DNA from: CAMLLJ01 sp035759585
GTDB lineage: Bacteria > Gemmatimonadota > Gemmatimonadetes > Gemmatimonadales > GWC2-71-9
Length of the DNA: 32,255 nucleotides
Assembly: GCA_035759585.1 (NCBI GenBank)
Contig: DASTUP010000043.1
Location: 1 to 32,255, forward strand
Direction: 5' to 3'
Shown: piece after piece, positions 23,156 through 30,716 of the stretch
Position numbering within the stretch: position 1 is the stretch's first letter
How the letters are laid out: the number at the start of each line of letters is the position of its first letter
Made by a program: the position numbers and the translations under genes
Notes under the pieces: model-generated
Seen by the model: only the letters and a program-made list of their open reading frames with translations
What the model was told of the DNA's origin: nothing
Databases searched by the model: none

Positions 23156-24546
23156 TCAAGCTGCAGTACGGACGGATGCTCGAGGATGGTCTCGATGGCG
23201 GCCTCGACGGCGAGCGCGGGATCTCGCGCTCGCGGCTCGCCGAGCTCGCGCGCCGGTTCCCGGCGGTGCAGGGAGAGGTCCGCACCCGGCGCGCCGGCGG
23301 CGAGTATGGCTTCTACGATCTCGTGGACCAGCCGCAGGCAGTCAAGGAGATCAGGACCTTCGCCGAAGGGATGGGGCAGGCGCACGACCACGTCCTCGTC
23401 CTCGGGATCGGCGGGTCCGCCCTCGGCACCAGGGCGATCCTCAATGCGCTCCGTCCGCCGGGCTGGAACGAGCTCGACGACGAAGGGCGCGAGTTCTTCC
23501 CGCGGCTCACGGTGCTCGAGAACGTCGATCCGGGCTCGGTGGCGGCGGCGCTTCGCCGCATCGATCCGCGCCGCGTGCTTGTCAACGTGATCAGCAAGTC
23601 GGGGGGCACGGCGGAGACGATGGCGCAGTATCTCGTCGTCCGGCAGTGGCTCGAGGAGAAGCTGGGCGACGCGGCGTCACGGCACATCGTGTTCACCACC
23701 GACCCCGCGCGCGGCGCCCTCCGGGAGGTCGCGTCGCGCGACGGCATCGCGACGCTCGACGTTCCGCCGGATGTCGGCGGGCGCTTCAGCGTCCTCTCGC
23801 CGGTCGGCCTGCTCCCGGCGGCGCTGGTCGGGGTCGATATCGTCGCACTGCTCGACGGCGCCCGGCGCGCGATCAGGCGGGCAGAGTCCGATGACCTCCT
23901 GAAGAACACTCCCGCCCTCTACGCGGCGCTCCTCTGGGCAGCCGACCTCTGGCACGGCGCCAGGATCCACGTGGTGATGCCGTACTCCGACCGCCTGCGC
24001 GAGTTCTCCGAATGGTACCGGCAGCTCTGGGCGGAGAGCCTCGGCAAGCGCCTCGACCGCCGTGGCGAGCTGATCAACGCGGGTCCCACGCCGGTCGCGG
24101 CCGTCGGCGCCACCGACCAGCACAGCCAGGTGCAGCTCTTCATGGAAGGGCCGTACGACAAGGCGATCACGTTCATCGATGCCGGCGAGCCGGCCGAGGA
24201 CGTGGCGATTCCGGAGCGGCCGGATCTGCCGGCGGACCTCGCCTATCTGCCCGGGCATACGCTCGGCGAGCTGCTGCACGCCGAGCGCGAGGCGACGTCG
24301 GCGGCGCTGGCGCGGATGGGCCGGATGAGCATGACGCTGCGTCTCCCACGTCTCACCGCGGACACGTTCGGCGAGCTGCTCATGTTCTACCAGGTTGCGA
24401 CCGGCTACGCCGGCATCTGGTACAACGTCGATCCCTTCGACCAGCCCGGCGTGGAGCTGGGGAAGCGGCTCACCTTCGCCGCCCTCGGGCGCCCCGGCTT
24501 TGCGGGGGAGCGGCTGGCACCGCCTCCTCCGGGCGATGAGGCGTGA
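23152..24546 (+). CDS. pgi: Glucose-6-phosphate isomerase
   Basis: Encodes 464 residues from GTG 23152, overlapping the previous stop. It interconverts glucose-6-phosphate and fructose-6-phosphate. Visible: the two SIS-type subdomains with 'VLVLGIGGSALGTRAIL' (85-89 GIGGS), 'VNVISKSGGTAETMAQY', 'GRFSVLSPVGLLPAAL', 'VVMPYSDRLREFSEWYRQLWAESLGK' (catalytic Glu region), 'GATDQHSQVQLFMEGPYDK' and the C-terminal signature 'YQVATGYAGIWYNVDPFDQPGVELGK'. The length fits the short bacterial form. It lies between pyk/MBL hydrolase and the aldolase, so three glycolytic genes are adjacent. Confidence 0.96.
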   Translation: MIKLQYGRMLEDGLDGGLDGERGISRSRLAELARRFPAVQGEVRTRRAGGEYGFYDLVDQPQAVKEIRTFAEGMGQAHDHVLVLGIGGSALGTRAILNALRPPGWNELDDEGREFFPRLTVLENVDPGSVAAALRRIDPRRVLVNVISKSGGTAETMAQYLVVRQWLEEKLGDAASRHIVFTTDPARGALREVASRDGIATLDVPPDVGGRFSVLSPVGLLPAALVGVDIVALLDGARRAIRRAESDDLLKNTPALYAALLWAADLWHGARIHVVMPYSDRLREFSEWYRQLWAESLGKRLDRRGELINAGPTPVAAVGATDQHSQVQLFMEGPYDKAITFIDAGEPAEDVAIPERPDLPADLAYLPGHTLGELLHAEREATSAALARMGRMSMTLRLPRLTADTFGELLMFYQVATGYAGIWYNVDPFDQPGVELGKRLTFAALGRPGFAGERLAPPPPGDEA

Positions 24547-24555
24547 CACCGGCCT

Positions 24556-24584
24556 TTGACGGTCATCCGCGCGGCGTCTAGGTT
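24556..24584 (+). promoter_or_regulatory. Promoter of the class II aldolase operon
   Basis: TTGACG (24556-24561), exactly 17 bases, TAGGTT (24579-24584). The predicted leader is about 30 bases and contains AGGAGG (24607-24612), nine bases before the ATG. Confidence 0.65.
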
Positions 24585-24621
24585 ACGGCATCGGGGCGGA
24601 TTTTCAGGAGGAAGGAATGGC

Positions 24622-26037
24622 ATGGCGGACCTGATCCAGAAGACCGCGGCGCTGTACGGCGGCGCGGTGAGCGTGATTCCGGGCGGCGTGACCGTGACGG
24701 ACGCGTCCAGGCTGCGCGGGCCCGCCACCGATCGCGTGGTGTGGCAGGCCGTCTTCGGCAATGAGGCGGAGCGCGAGGCGGCCCGGTGGCTTCTGTGGGA
24801 GATCGGCCAGGTTCAGGGCGTCCGGCCCGCCTCGATCCACGAGCTCTACATCGCGCGCGGCCGCGGCGAGTGCAGCGGATTCACCGTGCCCGCGATCAAT
24901 GTCCGGATGATGGCGTACGACACCGCGCGGGCCGTCTTCCGGGCCGCGCGGGCAGGGAAGGCGGGGGCGATCATCCTGGAAATCGCGCGCTCCGAGATCG
25001 CGTACACCGACCAGCGGCCCGCGGAATACGTCGCCGTCATCATCGCGGCCGCGCTCCGTGAGGGGTACGCGCAGCCCGTGTTCATCCAGGGTGATCACTG
25101 CCAGGTCAACCACAAGAAGTACCAGGCCGATCCCGAGGGCGAGGTGGGCGAGGTCAAGAAGCTGATCGCCGAGGAGCTTGCGGCCGGCTTCTACAACATC
25201 GACGTGGACACCTCCACGCTGGTGGACCTCTCGCAGCCGACGCTTGCGGAGCAGCAGCGCGCCAATTACGAGCGCGCGGCGGAGATCACGGCGTTCATCC
25301 GCGAGCGCGAGCCGGAAGGCGTCACGGTCTCGGTCGGGGCCGAGATCGGCGAAGTCGGGATGAAGAACAGCACGGTCGAGGAGCTGCACGCCTTCATGCA
25401 GGGCTACAACGCGGCGATCGCGGGCCTCGGTATCCGGGATGGCATCAGCAAGATCTCGGTGCAGACGGGGACGTCGCACGGCGGCGTCGTCCTTCCGGAC
25501 GGCTCGATCGCCGATGTGAAGATCGATCTGGAGGCGCTGTCGGCGCTCTCGCGCGCCGCGCGCGAATCATACGGACTCGCCGGCGCGGTGCAGCACGGCG
25601 CCAGCACGCTGCCGGCAAATGCGTTCGGGAACTTCCCGCGCATCGAGACCTGCGAGATCCACCTCGCCACGAATTTCCAGAGCATCGTCTTCGATCATCC
25701 GAAGCTTCCGGCCGAGCTCCGGCACCGGATGTACCTCTGGCTCGACGAGAACGCGCAGAGCGAGCGGAAGGCCGGCGATTCCGACAGCCAGTTCTATTAC
25801 AAGGCGCGCAAGAAGGCGATCGGCCCGTTCAAGCGGGACGTCTGGTCGCTTCCCGAGGAGATCCGCGCCGCGATCGCCGCCGACCTGGAGCGCACCTTCG
25901 CGTTCCTCTTCGAGCAGCTCAACGTCAACGGCACCGGCGATCTCGTCGACCGCTTCGTCCAGGCCCCGATGCAGCACCATGCCGCGCTCGACAAGGTGCT
26001 GGTACGCGCGGTCGACGACGCCGACGCCGGCGAATAG
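24622..26037 (+). CDS. Class II fructose-bisphosphate aldolase-like protein (long form)
   Basis: Encodes 471 residues from ATG 24622 (AGGAGG upstream). It has the class II aldolase barrel pattern: 'FTVPAINVRMMAYDTARAVFRAARAGKAGAIILEIARSE', 'PVFIQGDHCQVN' (first zinc His with the preceding Asp), 'GFYNIDVDTSTLVDL', 'VSVGAEIGEVG', 'ISVQTGTSHGGV' and 'GAVQHGASTLP' (further zinc-site His residues). Typical class II aldolases are 290-360 residues; this has extra N-terminal residues (about 80 before the barrel) and a long C-terminal helical part ('DSDSQFYYKARKKAIGPFKRDVWSLPEEIR'). Position next to pgi and pyk favours fructose-1,6-bisphosphate as substrate, but tagatose-type activity cannot be excluded. 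Confidence 0.82.
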   Translation: MADLIQKTAALYGGAVSVIPGGVTVTDASRLRGPATDRVVWQAVFGNEAEREAARWLLWEIGQVQGVRPASIHELYIARGRGECSGFTVPAINVRMMAYDTARAVFRAARAGKAGAIILEIARSEIAYTDQRPAEYVAVIIAAALREGYAQPVFIQGDHCQVNHKKYQADPEGEVGEVKKLIAEELAAGFYNIDVDTSTLVDLSQPTLAEQQRANYERAAEITAFIREREPEGVTVSVGAEIGEVGMKNSTVEELHAFMQGYNAAIAGLGIRDGISKISVQTGTSHGGVVLPDGSIADVKIDLEALSALSRAARESYGLAGAVQHGASTLPANAFGNFPRIETCEIHLATNFQSIVFDHPKLPAELRHRMYLWLDENAQSERKAGDSDSQFYYKARKKAIGPFKRDVWSLPEEIRAAIAADLERTFAFLFEQLNVNGTGDLVDRFVQAPMQHHAALDKVLVRAVDDADAGE

Positions 26038-26045
26038 GAGGCAGC

Positions 26046-26480
26046 ATGCGCCGCAGGCAACCCCGCGAGGTAGTGTACGTGGAGGGCGGAGGGGATTCCT
26101 CCGCCAAGTGGCTCTTCTGGGGCGCCTGTCTCGGCGCCGGGCTCGCGCTGCTGTACGCTCCGCGCTCCGGTGAGGAGACCCGGCGCAACCTGCAGCGCCG
26201 CCTCTGGAAGCTCCGCGCGATGACCGAAGAGAAGGTCGACGAGCTCGTGGAGCAGTACCGCCCCGGGCGCCGTGGCGTCGACGACACGAATGCCGGCGAC
26301 GACGAGTTTCCCGTGGACGAGCTCGACGACGAGATCGAGGAGCCGCCCCTCGTGGCGGAGCCGCGCGCGTCGGGCACGCCGTCGGCGCGCGAAGAGCTCG
26401 AGCGCCGGCTCGCCGAGGCCCGCGCGCGGCGGCGGCGCGAGGCGACGCCTTCCGGCGACTATGAGGAGCCGCTCGCCTGA
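26046..26480 (+). CDS. YtxH domain-containing membrane protein
   Basis: Encodes 144 residues; AGGAGG lies four bases before the ATG. The YtxH motif is 'SSAKWLFWGACLGAGLALLYAPRSGEETRRNLQ' (about residues 18-50): one hydrophobic segment followed by the typical AP-x-SG-x-E-T-R turn. A charged coiled region follows, then an acidic stretch (82-108) and an Arg/Glu-rich helix near the end. Members of this family are small membrane-anchored proteins often linked to stress, but with no defined activity. The stop TGA (26478-26480) overlaps the apparent CTG start of the next gene. Confidence 0.8.
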   Translation: MRRRQPREVVYVEGGGDSSAKWLFWGACLGAGLALLYAPRSGEETRRNLQRRLWKLRAMTEEKVDELVEQYRPGRRGVDDTNAGDDEFPVDELDDEIEEPPLVAEPRASGTPSAREELERRLAEARARRRREATPSGDYEEPLA

Positions 26481-27406
26481 CCGCTCCGCGGCGCGTCGGC
26501 TGGTACCTTTCGCCGCTCGGGTTTCTCCGCCGCGTCCTGCAGGCCGCTGACGAAAGCAACGTTCCCTTCCTGGCGAGTGGCCTCACCTTCGACGCGCTGC
26601 TCGCCGCCGTTCCGTTCGTTCTCCTGCTCCTCCTCGGCCTGACCGAGCTCGTCCAGCACCTGGCCGGCGTGTCCACGCCGGACTTCAGCCTCATCTTCCA
26701 CGCCTTCCTGCCGCAGCACGAGCTGGGTCCGAACGACCCGTTCCGGACCGTCGAGTCGGTCCTGACCGGGATCGCCACCAATGCCGGCGCAATCTCGCTC
26801 TACGCGGTGCCCACGTTCATCTGGTTCAGCACGCGGCTCTTTGCCGGGGTGCGCACCTCGCTCAATCATGTCTTCGACGTCTCGCTCCGGCCCAGGCGGC
26901 GGCGGAACTTCCTCGCCCTCTGGGCGGTCGGTAAGGCGCGCGATGCGGGCATGGTGCTGGCGACGCTCACGCTCTTCTGCGTGAATGCCGCGCTCACCGC
27001 AGGCCTTGCCCTCCTGCCGACGCTCAGCACGCGCTTCCCGCAGCTCGACCTCGTCATCGGCAACCTCGGCCGCACGCTCGGCGAGCTGTTCACGATCCTC
27101 TTTTCGGTCGCCCTCTTCTACGTCATCTACAAGTACGCGTCGGTCCGGAAGCTTCCATGGCGCACCGCGCTGCTCGCCGCGATGTTCGCCGCCATCGCCT
27201 TCGAGATCGCGAAGCGGCTCTACGGCCTCTACCTCACGAACTTCGCCACTCTCCGCGCGGCATCCGGTGACGCGACCATCGGGGCGCTCGTGCTCTTCGT
27301 GCTCTGGCTCTATTACACGGCACTCGTCTTCCTGCTGGGCGGGGTGGTGGCCGAAACCTGGGAGCTGCGGAGGATGCAGAAGCGGCAGCGGGCGATCTTG
27401 CGATGA
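26477..27406 (+). CDS. YihY/BrkB family integral membrane protein, apparent CTG start
   Basis: Encodes 309 residues if translation begins at CTG 26477-26479, which overlaps the upstream TGA as CTGA. The first canonical start in frame is GTG 26669, but 64 codons before it are clearly part of the family: 'LGFLRRVLQAADESNVPFLASGLTFDALLAAVPFVLLLLLGLTEL' is the conserved N-terminal region and first membrane helix. The frame is closed by TGA at 26462, and no ATG, GTG or TTG lies between. About six membrane helices can be traced, including 'LFTILFSVALFYVIYKYASV', 'WRTALLAAMFAAIAFEIAKRLYGLYL' and 'TIGALVLFVLWLYYTALVFLLGGVVAETWE'. The family was once called RNase BN, wrongly; its transport role is unproven. 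Without the CTG start the protein would lose its first helix. Confidence 0.85.
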   Translation: MTAPRRVGWYLSPLGFLRRVLQAADESNVPFLASGLTFDALLAAVPFVLLLLLGLTELVQHLAGVSTPDFSLIFHAFLPQHELGPNDPFRTVESVLTGIATNAGAISLYAVPTFIWFSTRLFAGVRTSLNHVFDVSLRPRRRRNFLALWAVGKARDAGMVLATLTLFCVNAALTAGLALLPTLSTRFPQLDLVIGNLGRTLGELFTILFSVALFYVIYKYASVRKLPWRTALLAAMFAAIAFEIAKRLYGLYLTNFATLRAASGDATIGALVLFVLWLYYTALVFLLGGVVAETWELRRMQKRQRAILR

Positions 27407-27587
27407 GTGCCGGGAGCAGACGTTCGCGGTAGGCGGAAATGAACTGCGCACACGAAGACACGAAGCCGCCGGAGGCCCTGCCCGGCAGGCCGTCAGCCAG
27501 GAGGACCACGGCACCTTTCGTCCTTTCGCGCTTTCGTGTGCGCAGTTTCCCGCCGCCTGCCGCCTACCATCGCCCCCGCCTCCCGAC
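27407..27587. other. Intergenic region with long-arm inverted repeat
   Basis: AACTGCGCACACGAA (27442-27456) is repeated exactly in inverse orientation at 27533-27547, with flanking partial matches such as CACGAAG units on the left and CTTTCG units on the right. A second near-palindrome (27474-27492, GGCCCTGCC / GGCAGGCC) sits between the arms. No gene is supported here, although a reading frame continues through it into dnaX. Confidence 0.55.
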
Positions 27588-27593
27588 TATATT
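27588..27593 (+). promoter_or_regulatory. -10 box of the SRP RNA promoter
   Basis: TATATT (27588-27593) is a near-consensus -10 hexamer about six bases before the predicted 5' end of the SRP RNA. The -35 region (around 27564-27570, CTACCAT) is poor. Confidence 0.5.
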
Positions 27594-27595
27594 CC

Positions 27596-27706
27596 GGGTG
27601 CCTCAGGTCCGAAGGGCGCCGGCGCGCGAACCGCGTCAGGACCTCGCCGGTAGCAGCGCTAAGCGATGCCCGGTGTCGCTTCGGGGAGCCTGGGGCACTT
27701 TTCTTT
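27596..27706 (+). ncRNA. ffs: Signal recognition particle RNA (bacterial small type)
   Basis: About 103 bases plus terminator. The SRP54/Ffh-binding helix 8 is visible: GTCAGG (27635-27640), a short stem ACC/GGT around TCGCC, then AGCAGC (27652-27657), the most conserved bases of SRP RNA, followed by GCTAAGCG. The ends pair: GTGCCTCAGG (27598-27607) with CCTGGGGCAC (27689-27698), ten pairs with one G-U; CCGAAG (27609-27614) with CTTCGG (27679-27684); GGCGCC (27615-27620) with GGTGTC (27672-27677). TTTTCTTTT follows the last stem, forming an intrinsic terminator. The apical loop is not the usual GGAA tetraloop. Location just before dnaX is a common position for this gene in bacteria. It guides membrane-protein targeting together with Ffh. 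Confidence 0.9.
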
Positions 27707-27747
27707 TCCGGCTGCCGTCCCGACCGCCTGTTCGACCTACCTGCCCT

Positions 27748-29457
27748 ATGGCCATTGCCCTCGCGCGCCGCTACCGTCCCCGGCGCTTCTCCGATCTGCT
27801 GGTGCAGGACCACGTCGCCGCGGTCCTCCGTGGCGCCGTGCAGCGTGATCGCGTCGGCCACGGGTACCTGCTTACCGGCCCGCGCGGGGTCGGAAAGACG
27901 ACCGCCGCCCGCATCCTCGCGATGGCGCTCAACTGCCCGCGTCGCGAGCCCTCGGGCGATCCCTGCGGCGAGTGCGACAGCTGCCTCCGGATCTGGAACG
28001 GCTCCGCCAATCTCGACGTGGTCGAGATCGACGCCGCGAGCAACCGCGGCGTGGACGACGCGCGGGACCTCCGCGAGCGCGCCATGTACGCGCCGTCCGA
28101 GGAGTCGCACTACAAGGTCTACATCGTCGACGAAGCGCACATGCTCACGCGCGAGGCCTGGAACGCGCTGCTCAAGATCCTCGAGGAGCCGCCACCGCGC
28201 GTCGTATTCGTCTTCGCCACCACCGAGCCGCAGAAGATCGCCGCGACGGCGGCGCCGGTCCTCTCCCGCCTGCAGCGGTTCGATTTCCGGCGGATCGGCC
28301 CGGCGGCCATCCGCGAGCGGCTCCGCGCCGTCCTGGCGGAGGAGGGGATCGCCGCGGAGGAGGACGCGCTCACGATCATCGCGCGGCACGCCGACGGCGG
28401 CATGCGCGATGCGCTGTCGGTCCTCGACCAGTGCCTGAGCTTCGGCGATGGCGCCGTCACCGCCGCGCGCGTGCGGGACACGCTCGGGCTCGCGGGGGAC
28501 GAGCGTTTCGCCGAAATGCTGCAGGTGGTCGTCGGACGCGATCCTGCGGGTGTCTTCGCCCTCGTCGAGCGCCTCATGGATGCCGGCGCGGACCTCGGCG
28601 AGTTCATGAACGGCGCGGCCGAGCTGCTGCGGGCGCTGCTCATGGTGCAGGTCGGCGCGGAGCCCGAGGGCCTCACCGAGGCGATGCGGGCGCTCCTCCG
28701 CCAGTACCGGGAGGAGCTCCAGCCGGGCGATGTGCTGCGCATGCTCCGCCTTCTCACCGACAACGAGACCGCGATACGCCGGAGCGCCAACTCCCGGCTC
28801 GTCGTCGAGACGCTGCTCCTGCGGTGGGCCATGCTCGATCGCGTGGTGGACCTCGAGCAGGTCCTGCGCAGCGGCAGCGGGCCGCTGGGGGCGCCGCCGG
28901 CGCCCGCCGCGCCCCGGCCGCGCGCCTCCGTTTCTCCGGCACCGGTTCCGGAGCCCGAGCGCCGGACCTCCGAGCGGCGCGGCACGCCGGGACCGGAACG
29001 CGGGCCGGGGGCCGCTCCGGCGAGCGCGGAGGCCGCGGAGGGCGCCGCCAGCCCGAGCGCCGTCCCGTTCGAGCTGGATGCGATCCGGGAGGCCTGGCCA
29101 TCGCTGGTCGCCGCGGTGCGGGCGGAGAGCCGCTTTCTCGGCGAGGCGCTCGCGGTCACGAGGCCCGCGGCCGCTGCGGCGCCCGAGCTTCGCGTCTCGA
29201 TGGCAGAGCCGAATCCGCTCCTGCACGAACGGCTGGAGCAGCAGGCGGCCACGGTCGAGCGCATCGTGTCGGCGCGCGTAGGGGGGCCGGTACGGCTTCG
29301 CATCGCGGTGGATGCGCCGGACGAGTCGGAGCGCGAGGCGCCGGCGGCCCGCATGTCGGAGAGCGGGATCCGGGCCGCGCGGCTGAAAGGCCTCCGGGAG
29401 CGGGATCCGGCCCTCGACGCGGCTGCGGATGAGTTAGATTTGGAGATCGTGGAGTGA
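27748..29457 (+). CDS. dnaX: DNA polymerase III subunits gamma/tau
   Basis: Encodes 569 residues from ATG 27748 ('MAIALARRYRPRRFSDLL', the normal N-terminus). An open frame runs further upstream, but through the SRP RNA, so it is not coding. Clamp-loader AAA+ motifs: Walker A 'GPRGVGKTT' (44-52); zinc-binding Cys63, Cys73, Cys76, Cys79; 'ASNRGVDDARDLRE'; Walker B 'VDEAHML' (128-134); 'FATTEPQKI' sensor 1; 'SRLQRFDF' arginine-finger SRC-like motif (173-180, Cys replaced by Leu-Gln). Domain III follows, then a Pro/Ala-rich linker (about 375-440) and a C-terminal tau-type domain. No A-rich slippery site for a frameshifted gamma form is evident. There is no clear RBS, so translation may depend on an unusual initiation. 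Confidence 0.96.
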   Translation: MAIALARRYRPRRFSDLLVQDHVAAVLRGAVQRDRVGHGYLLTGPRGVGKTTAARILAMALNCPRREPSGDPCGECDSCLRIWNGSANLDVVEIDAASNRGVDDARDLRERAMYAPSEESHYKVYIVDEAHMLTREAWNALLKILEEPPPRVVFVFATTEPQKIAATAAPVLSRLQRFDFRRIGPAAIRERLRAVLAEEGIAAEEDALTIIARHADGGMRDALSVLDQCLSFGDGAVTAARVRDTLGLAGDERFAEMLQVVVGRDPAGVFALVERLMDAGADLGEFMNGAAELLRALLMVQVGAEPEGLTEAMRALLRQYREELQPGDVLRMLRLLTDNETAIRRSANSRLVVETLLLRWAMLDRVVDLEQVLRSGSGPLGAPPAPAAPRPRASVSPAPVPEPERRTSERRGTPGPERGPGAAPASAEAAEGAASPSAVPFELDAIREAWPSLVAAVRAESRFLGEALAVTRPAAAAAPELRVSMAEPNPLLHERLEQQAATVERIVSARVGGPVRLRIAVDAPDESEREAPAARMSESGIRAARLKGLRERDPALDAAADELDLEIVE

Positions 29458-29469
29458 GAGAGGCGCGGC

Positions 29470-29498
29470 TTGCAGGCCGCGCACGAGCCATCTAAAGT
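29470..29498 (+). promoter_or_regulatory. Promoter of the ybaB-recR operon
   Basis: TTGCAG (29470-29475), exactly 17 bases, TAAAGT (29493-29498), located just after the dnaX stop and about 32 bases before the first ybaB ATG. Confidence 0.6.
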
Positions 29499-29529
29499 GG
29501 GAAGCCGGCCTCGGCGTCCCGAAGCAGAT

Positions 29530-29844
29530 ATGCGCATGGCAGACATCCAGCAGTTGTTCCAGCTCGGCCAGCAGATGCAGGGCCGGCTGCAGCAGATCCA
29601 GAGCGAGCTCGCGCACCGTACGGTCGAGACCAGTGCGGGCGGAGGCCTCGTGCGCGTCACGGCGGATGGCCGCGGGACGATTCGTGCCGTCACCATCGAT
29701 CCGGCAGCCTTCGAAGGGCGGGACGCGGAGCTCCTCTCCGACCTGGTCCTGTCGGCGGTGGCGGAGGCACAGCGGCGCATTGCCGAGATCGTCCAGGCGG
29801 AGATGCGCAAGATCCAGCCGTCTCCCTGGCAGTCGCCGCTCTGA
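29530..29844 (+). CDS. YbaB/EbfC nucleoid-associated protein
   Basis: Encodes 104 residues from ATG 29530; ATG 29536 is equally in frame ('MADIQQLFQLGQQMQG') and could be the true start. The GAAG five bases before 29530 is a modest RBS. The family pattern is clear: an N-terminal helix rich in Gln/Met ('LFQLGQQMQGRLQQIQSELAH'), the central beta strands 'VETSAGGGLVRVTADGRGTIRAVTIDP', and a C-terminal helix 'LSDLVLSAVAEAQRRIAEIVQAEM'. These small proteins dimerise in a tweezer shape and bind DNA. The dnaX-ybaB-recR order is conserved across bacteria. Confidence 0.93.
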   Translation: MRMADIQQLFQLGQQMQGRLQQIQSELAHRTVETSAGGGLVRVTADGRGTIRAVTIDPAAFEGRDAELLSDLVLSAVAEAQRRIAEIVQAEMRKIQPSPWQSPL

Positions 29845-29847
29845 TCG

Positions 29848-30438
29848 GTGGGTGCCATCGACGATCTGATCGCCGAGCTGTCCCGACTGCCCGGTATCGG
29901 GCGGAAGACGGCGCAGCGGCTCACGTTCCACCTACTCCAGCAGTCACCCGACCGGGTCAGCTCGCTCGCCCGCGCGCTCACGGCCGTCACGGAGCGTGTG
30001 CGCCCGTGCATCGAATGCGGCAATCTCAGTGAAGGCGAGCGCTGCGAGGTCTGCGGCGATCCGCGCCGGGACGCCGCGCTGCTCTGCGTGGTCGAGGAGG
30101 CCTCGTCGGTCGGCGTGGTGGATCGCGCCACCGGCTTCCGGGGGCGTTACCACGTGCTCGGCGGTCGGCTCTCCCCGCTGGAAGGGGTCGGACCCGAGGC
30201 GCTCCGCCTCGATGCGCTCGTGGCGCGCGTGCGGGACGGCGGCATCCGGGAAGTGATTCTCGCCACCAACCCTTCGATGGAAGGCGAAGTGACGGCCACC
30301 TACATCCAGCAGCTCCTTACGGGGCTCCCGGTTCGCGTCACCCGCCTCGCGCGAGGCCTCCCCATGGGCGGAGACCTCGAGTACGTGGACGGCGTGACGC
30401 TGGCGCACGCGCTGACGGCGCGGCAGGACGTGCAGTGA
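29848..30438 (+). CDS. recR: Recombination mediator protein RecR
   Basis: Encodes 196 residues from GTG 29848, three bases after the ybaB stop. RecR works with RecO (and RecF) to load RecA on single-stranded DNA at gaps. Visible: helix-hairpin-helix 'LSRLPGIGRKTAQRLTFHLL' (11-30); C4 zinc finger Cys54, Cys57, Cys66, Cys69 ('CIECGNLSEGERCEVC'); Toprim domain from about residue 78 ('LCVVEEASSVGVVDRATGFRGRYHVLGGRLSPLEGVGP'); and the C-terminal 'TRLARGLPMGGDLEYVDGVTLAHALTAR'. The length is normal. The stop overlaps the next gene (TGATG). Confidence 0.97.
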   Translation: MGAIDDLIAELSRLPGIGRKTAQRLTFHLLQQSPDRVSSLARALTAVTERVRPCIECGNLSEGERCEVCGDPRRDAALLCVVEEASSVGVVDRATGFRGRYHVLGGRLSPLEGVGPEALRLDALVARVRDGGIREVILATNPSMEGEVTATYIQQLLTGLPVRVTRLARGLPMGGDLEYVDGVTLAHALTARQDVQ

Positions 30439-30707
30439 TGCGCTCGCGCGGGCTCGTCTTCTCGGCCATGGCGGGCGTCGGACTGGCGGCGGGGTGGATG
30501 CTCGCGCAGCGGCGCCTGGCGCACCACAAGCGGGACCTCTTCAGCCGCCATCCGCTGCGCCGCATGGCCGCGCTCCAGTTCCTCGCCGGCCAGGGCGATG
30601 TCGAGACGGTGCGCCTGCTCCGGGACTACGTCTCGTGGGAAATGCAGCCGATGCTGCGCAGGCGCGGCGAGGCGCTGCTCCGGCGCATGCAGGCCGCGCT
30701 TGCGTAG
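30438..30707 (+). CDS. Small membrane-anchored hypothetical protein
   Basis: Encodes 89 residues from ATG 30438, which overlaps the recR stop (TGATG); the GTG one codon earlier is an alternative. An N-terminal hydrophobic segment ('GLVFSAMAGVGLAAGWMLAQ', about residues 5-24) is followed by an Arg/Leu-rich helical part ('HPLRRMAALQFLAGQGDVETVRLLRDYVSWEMQPMLRRRGEALLRRMQAA') that reads like a HEAT-type helical pair. It has no family I can name. It sits between recR and the mglB/mglA pair in a co-directional run with 9 bases to mglB, so it may belong functionally with the MglAB module; that is inference. Confidence 0.75.
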   Translation: MRSRGLVFSAMAGVGLAAGWMLAQRRLAHHKRDLFSRHPLRRMAALQFLAGQGDVETVRLLRDYVSWEMQPMLRRRGEALLRRMQAALA

Positions 30708-30716
30708 GGGCCGCTG

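Noticed and set aside
27439..27747. Upstream extension of the dnaX frame
   Set aside because: It runs through an inverted repeat and the SRP RNA, and DnaX proteins begin at the 'ALARRYRPRRF' motif.
28119..30131. 670-codon minus-strand open frame over dnaX, ybaB and recR
   Set aside because: It is Ser/Arg-rich and antisense to three well-identified genes, the usual GC-driven shadow.
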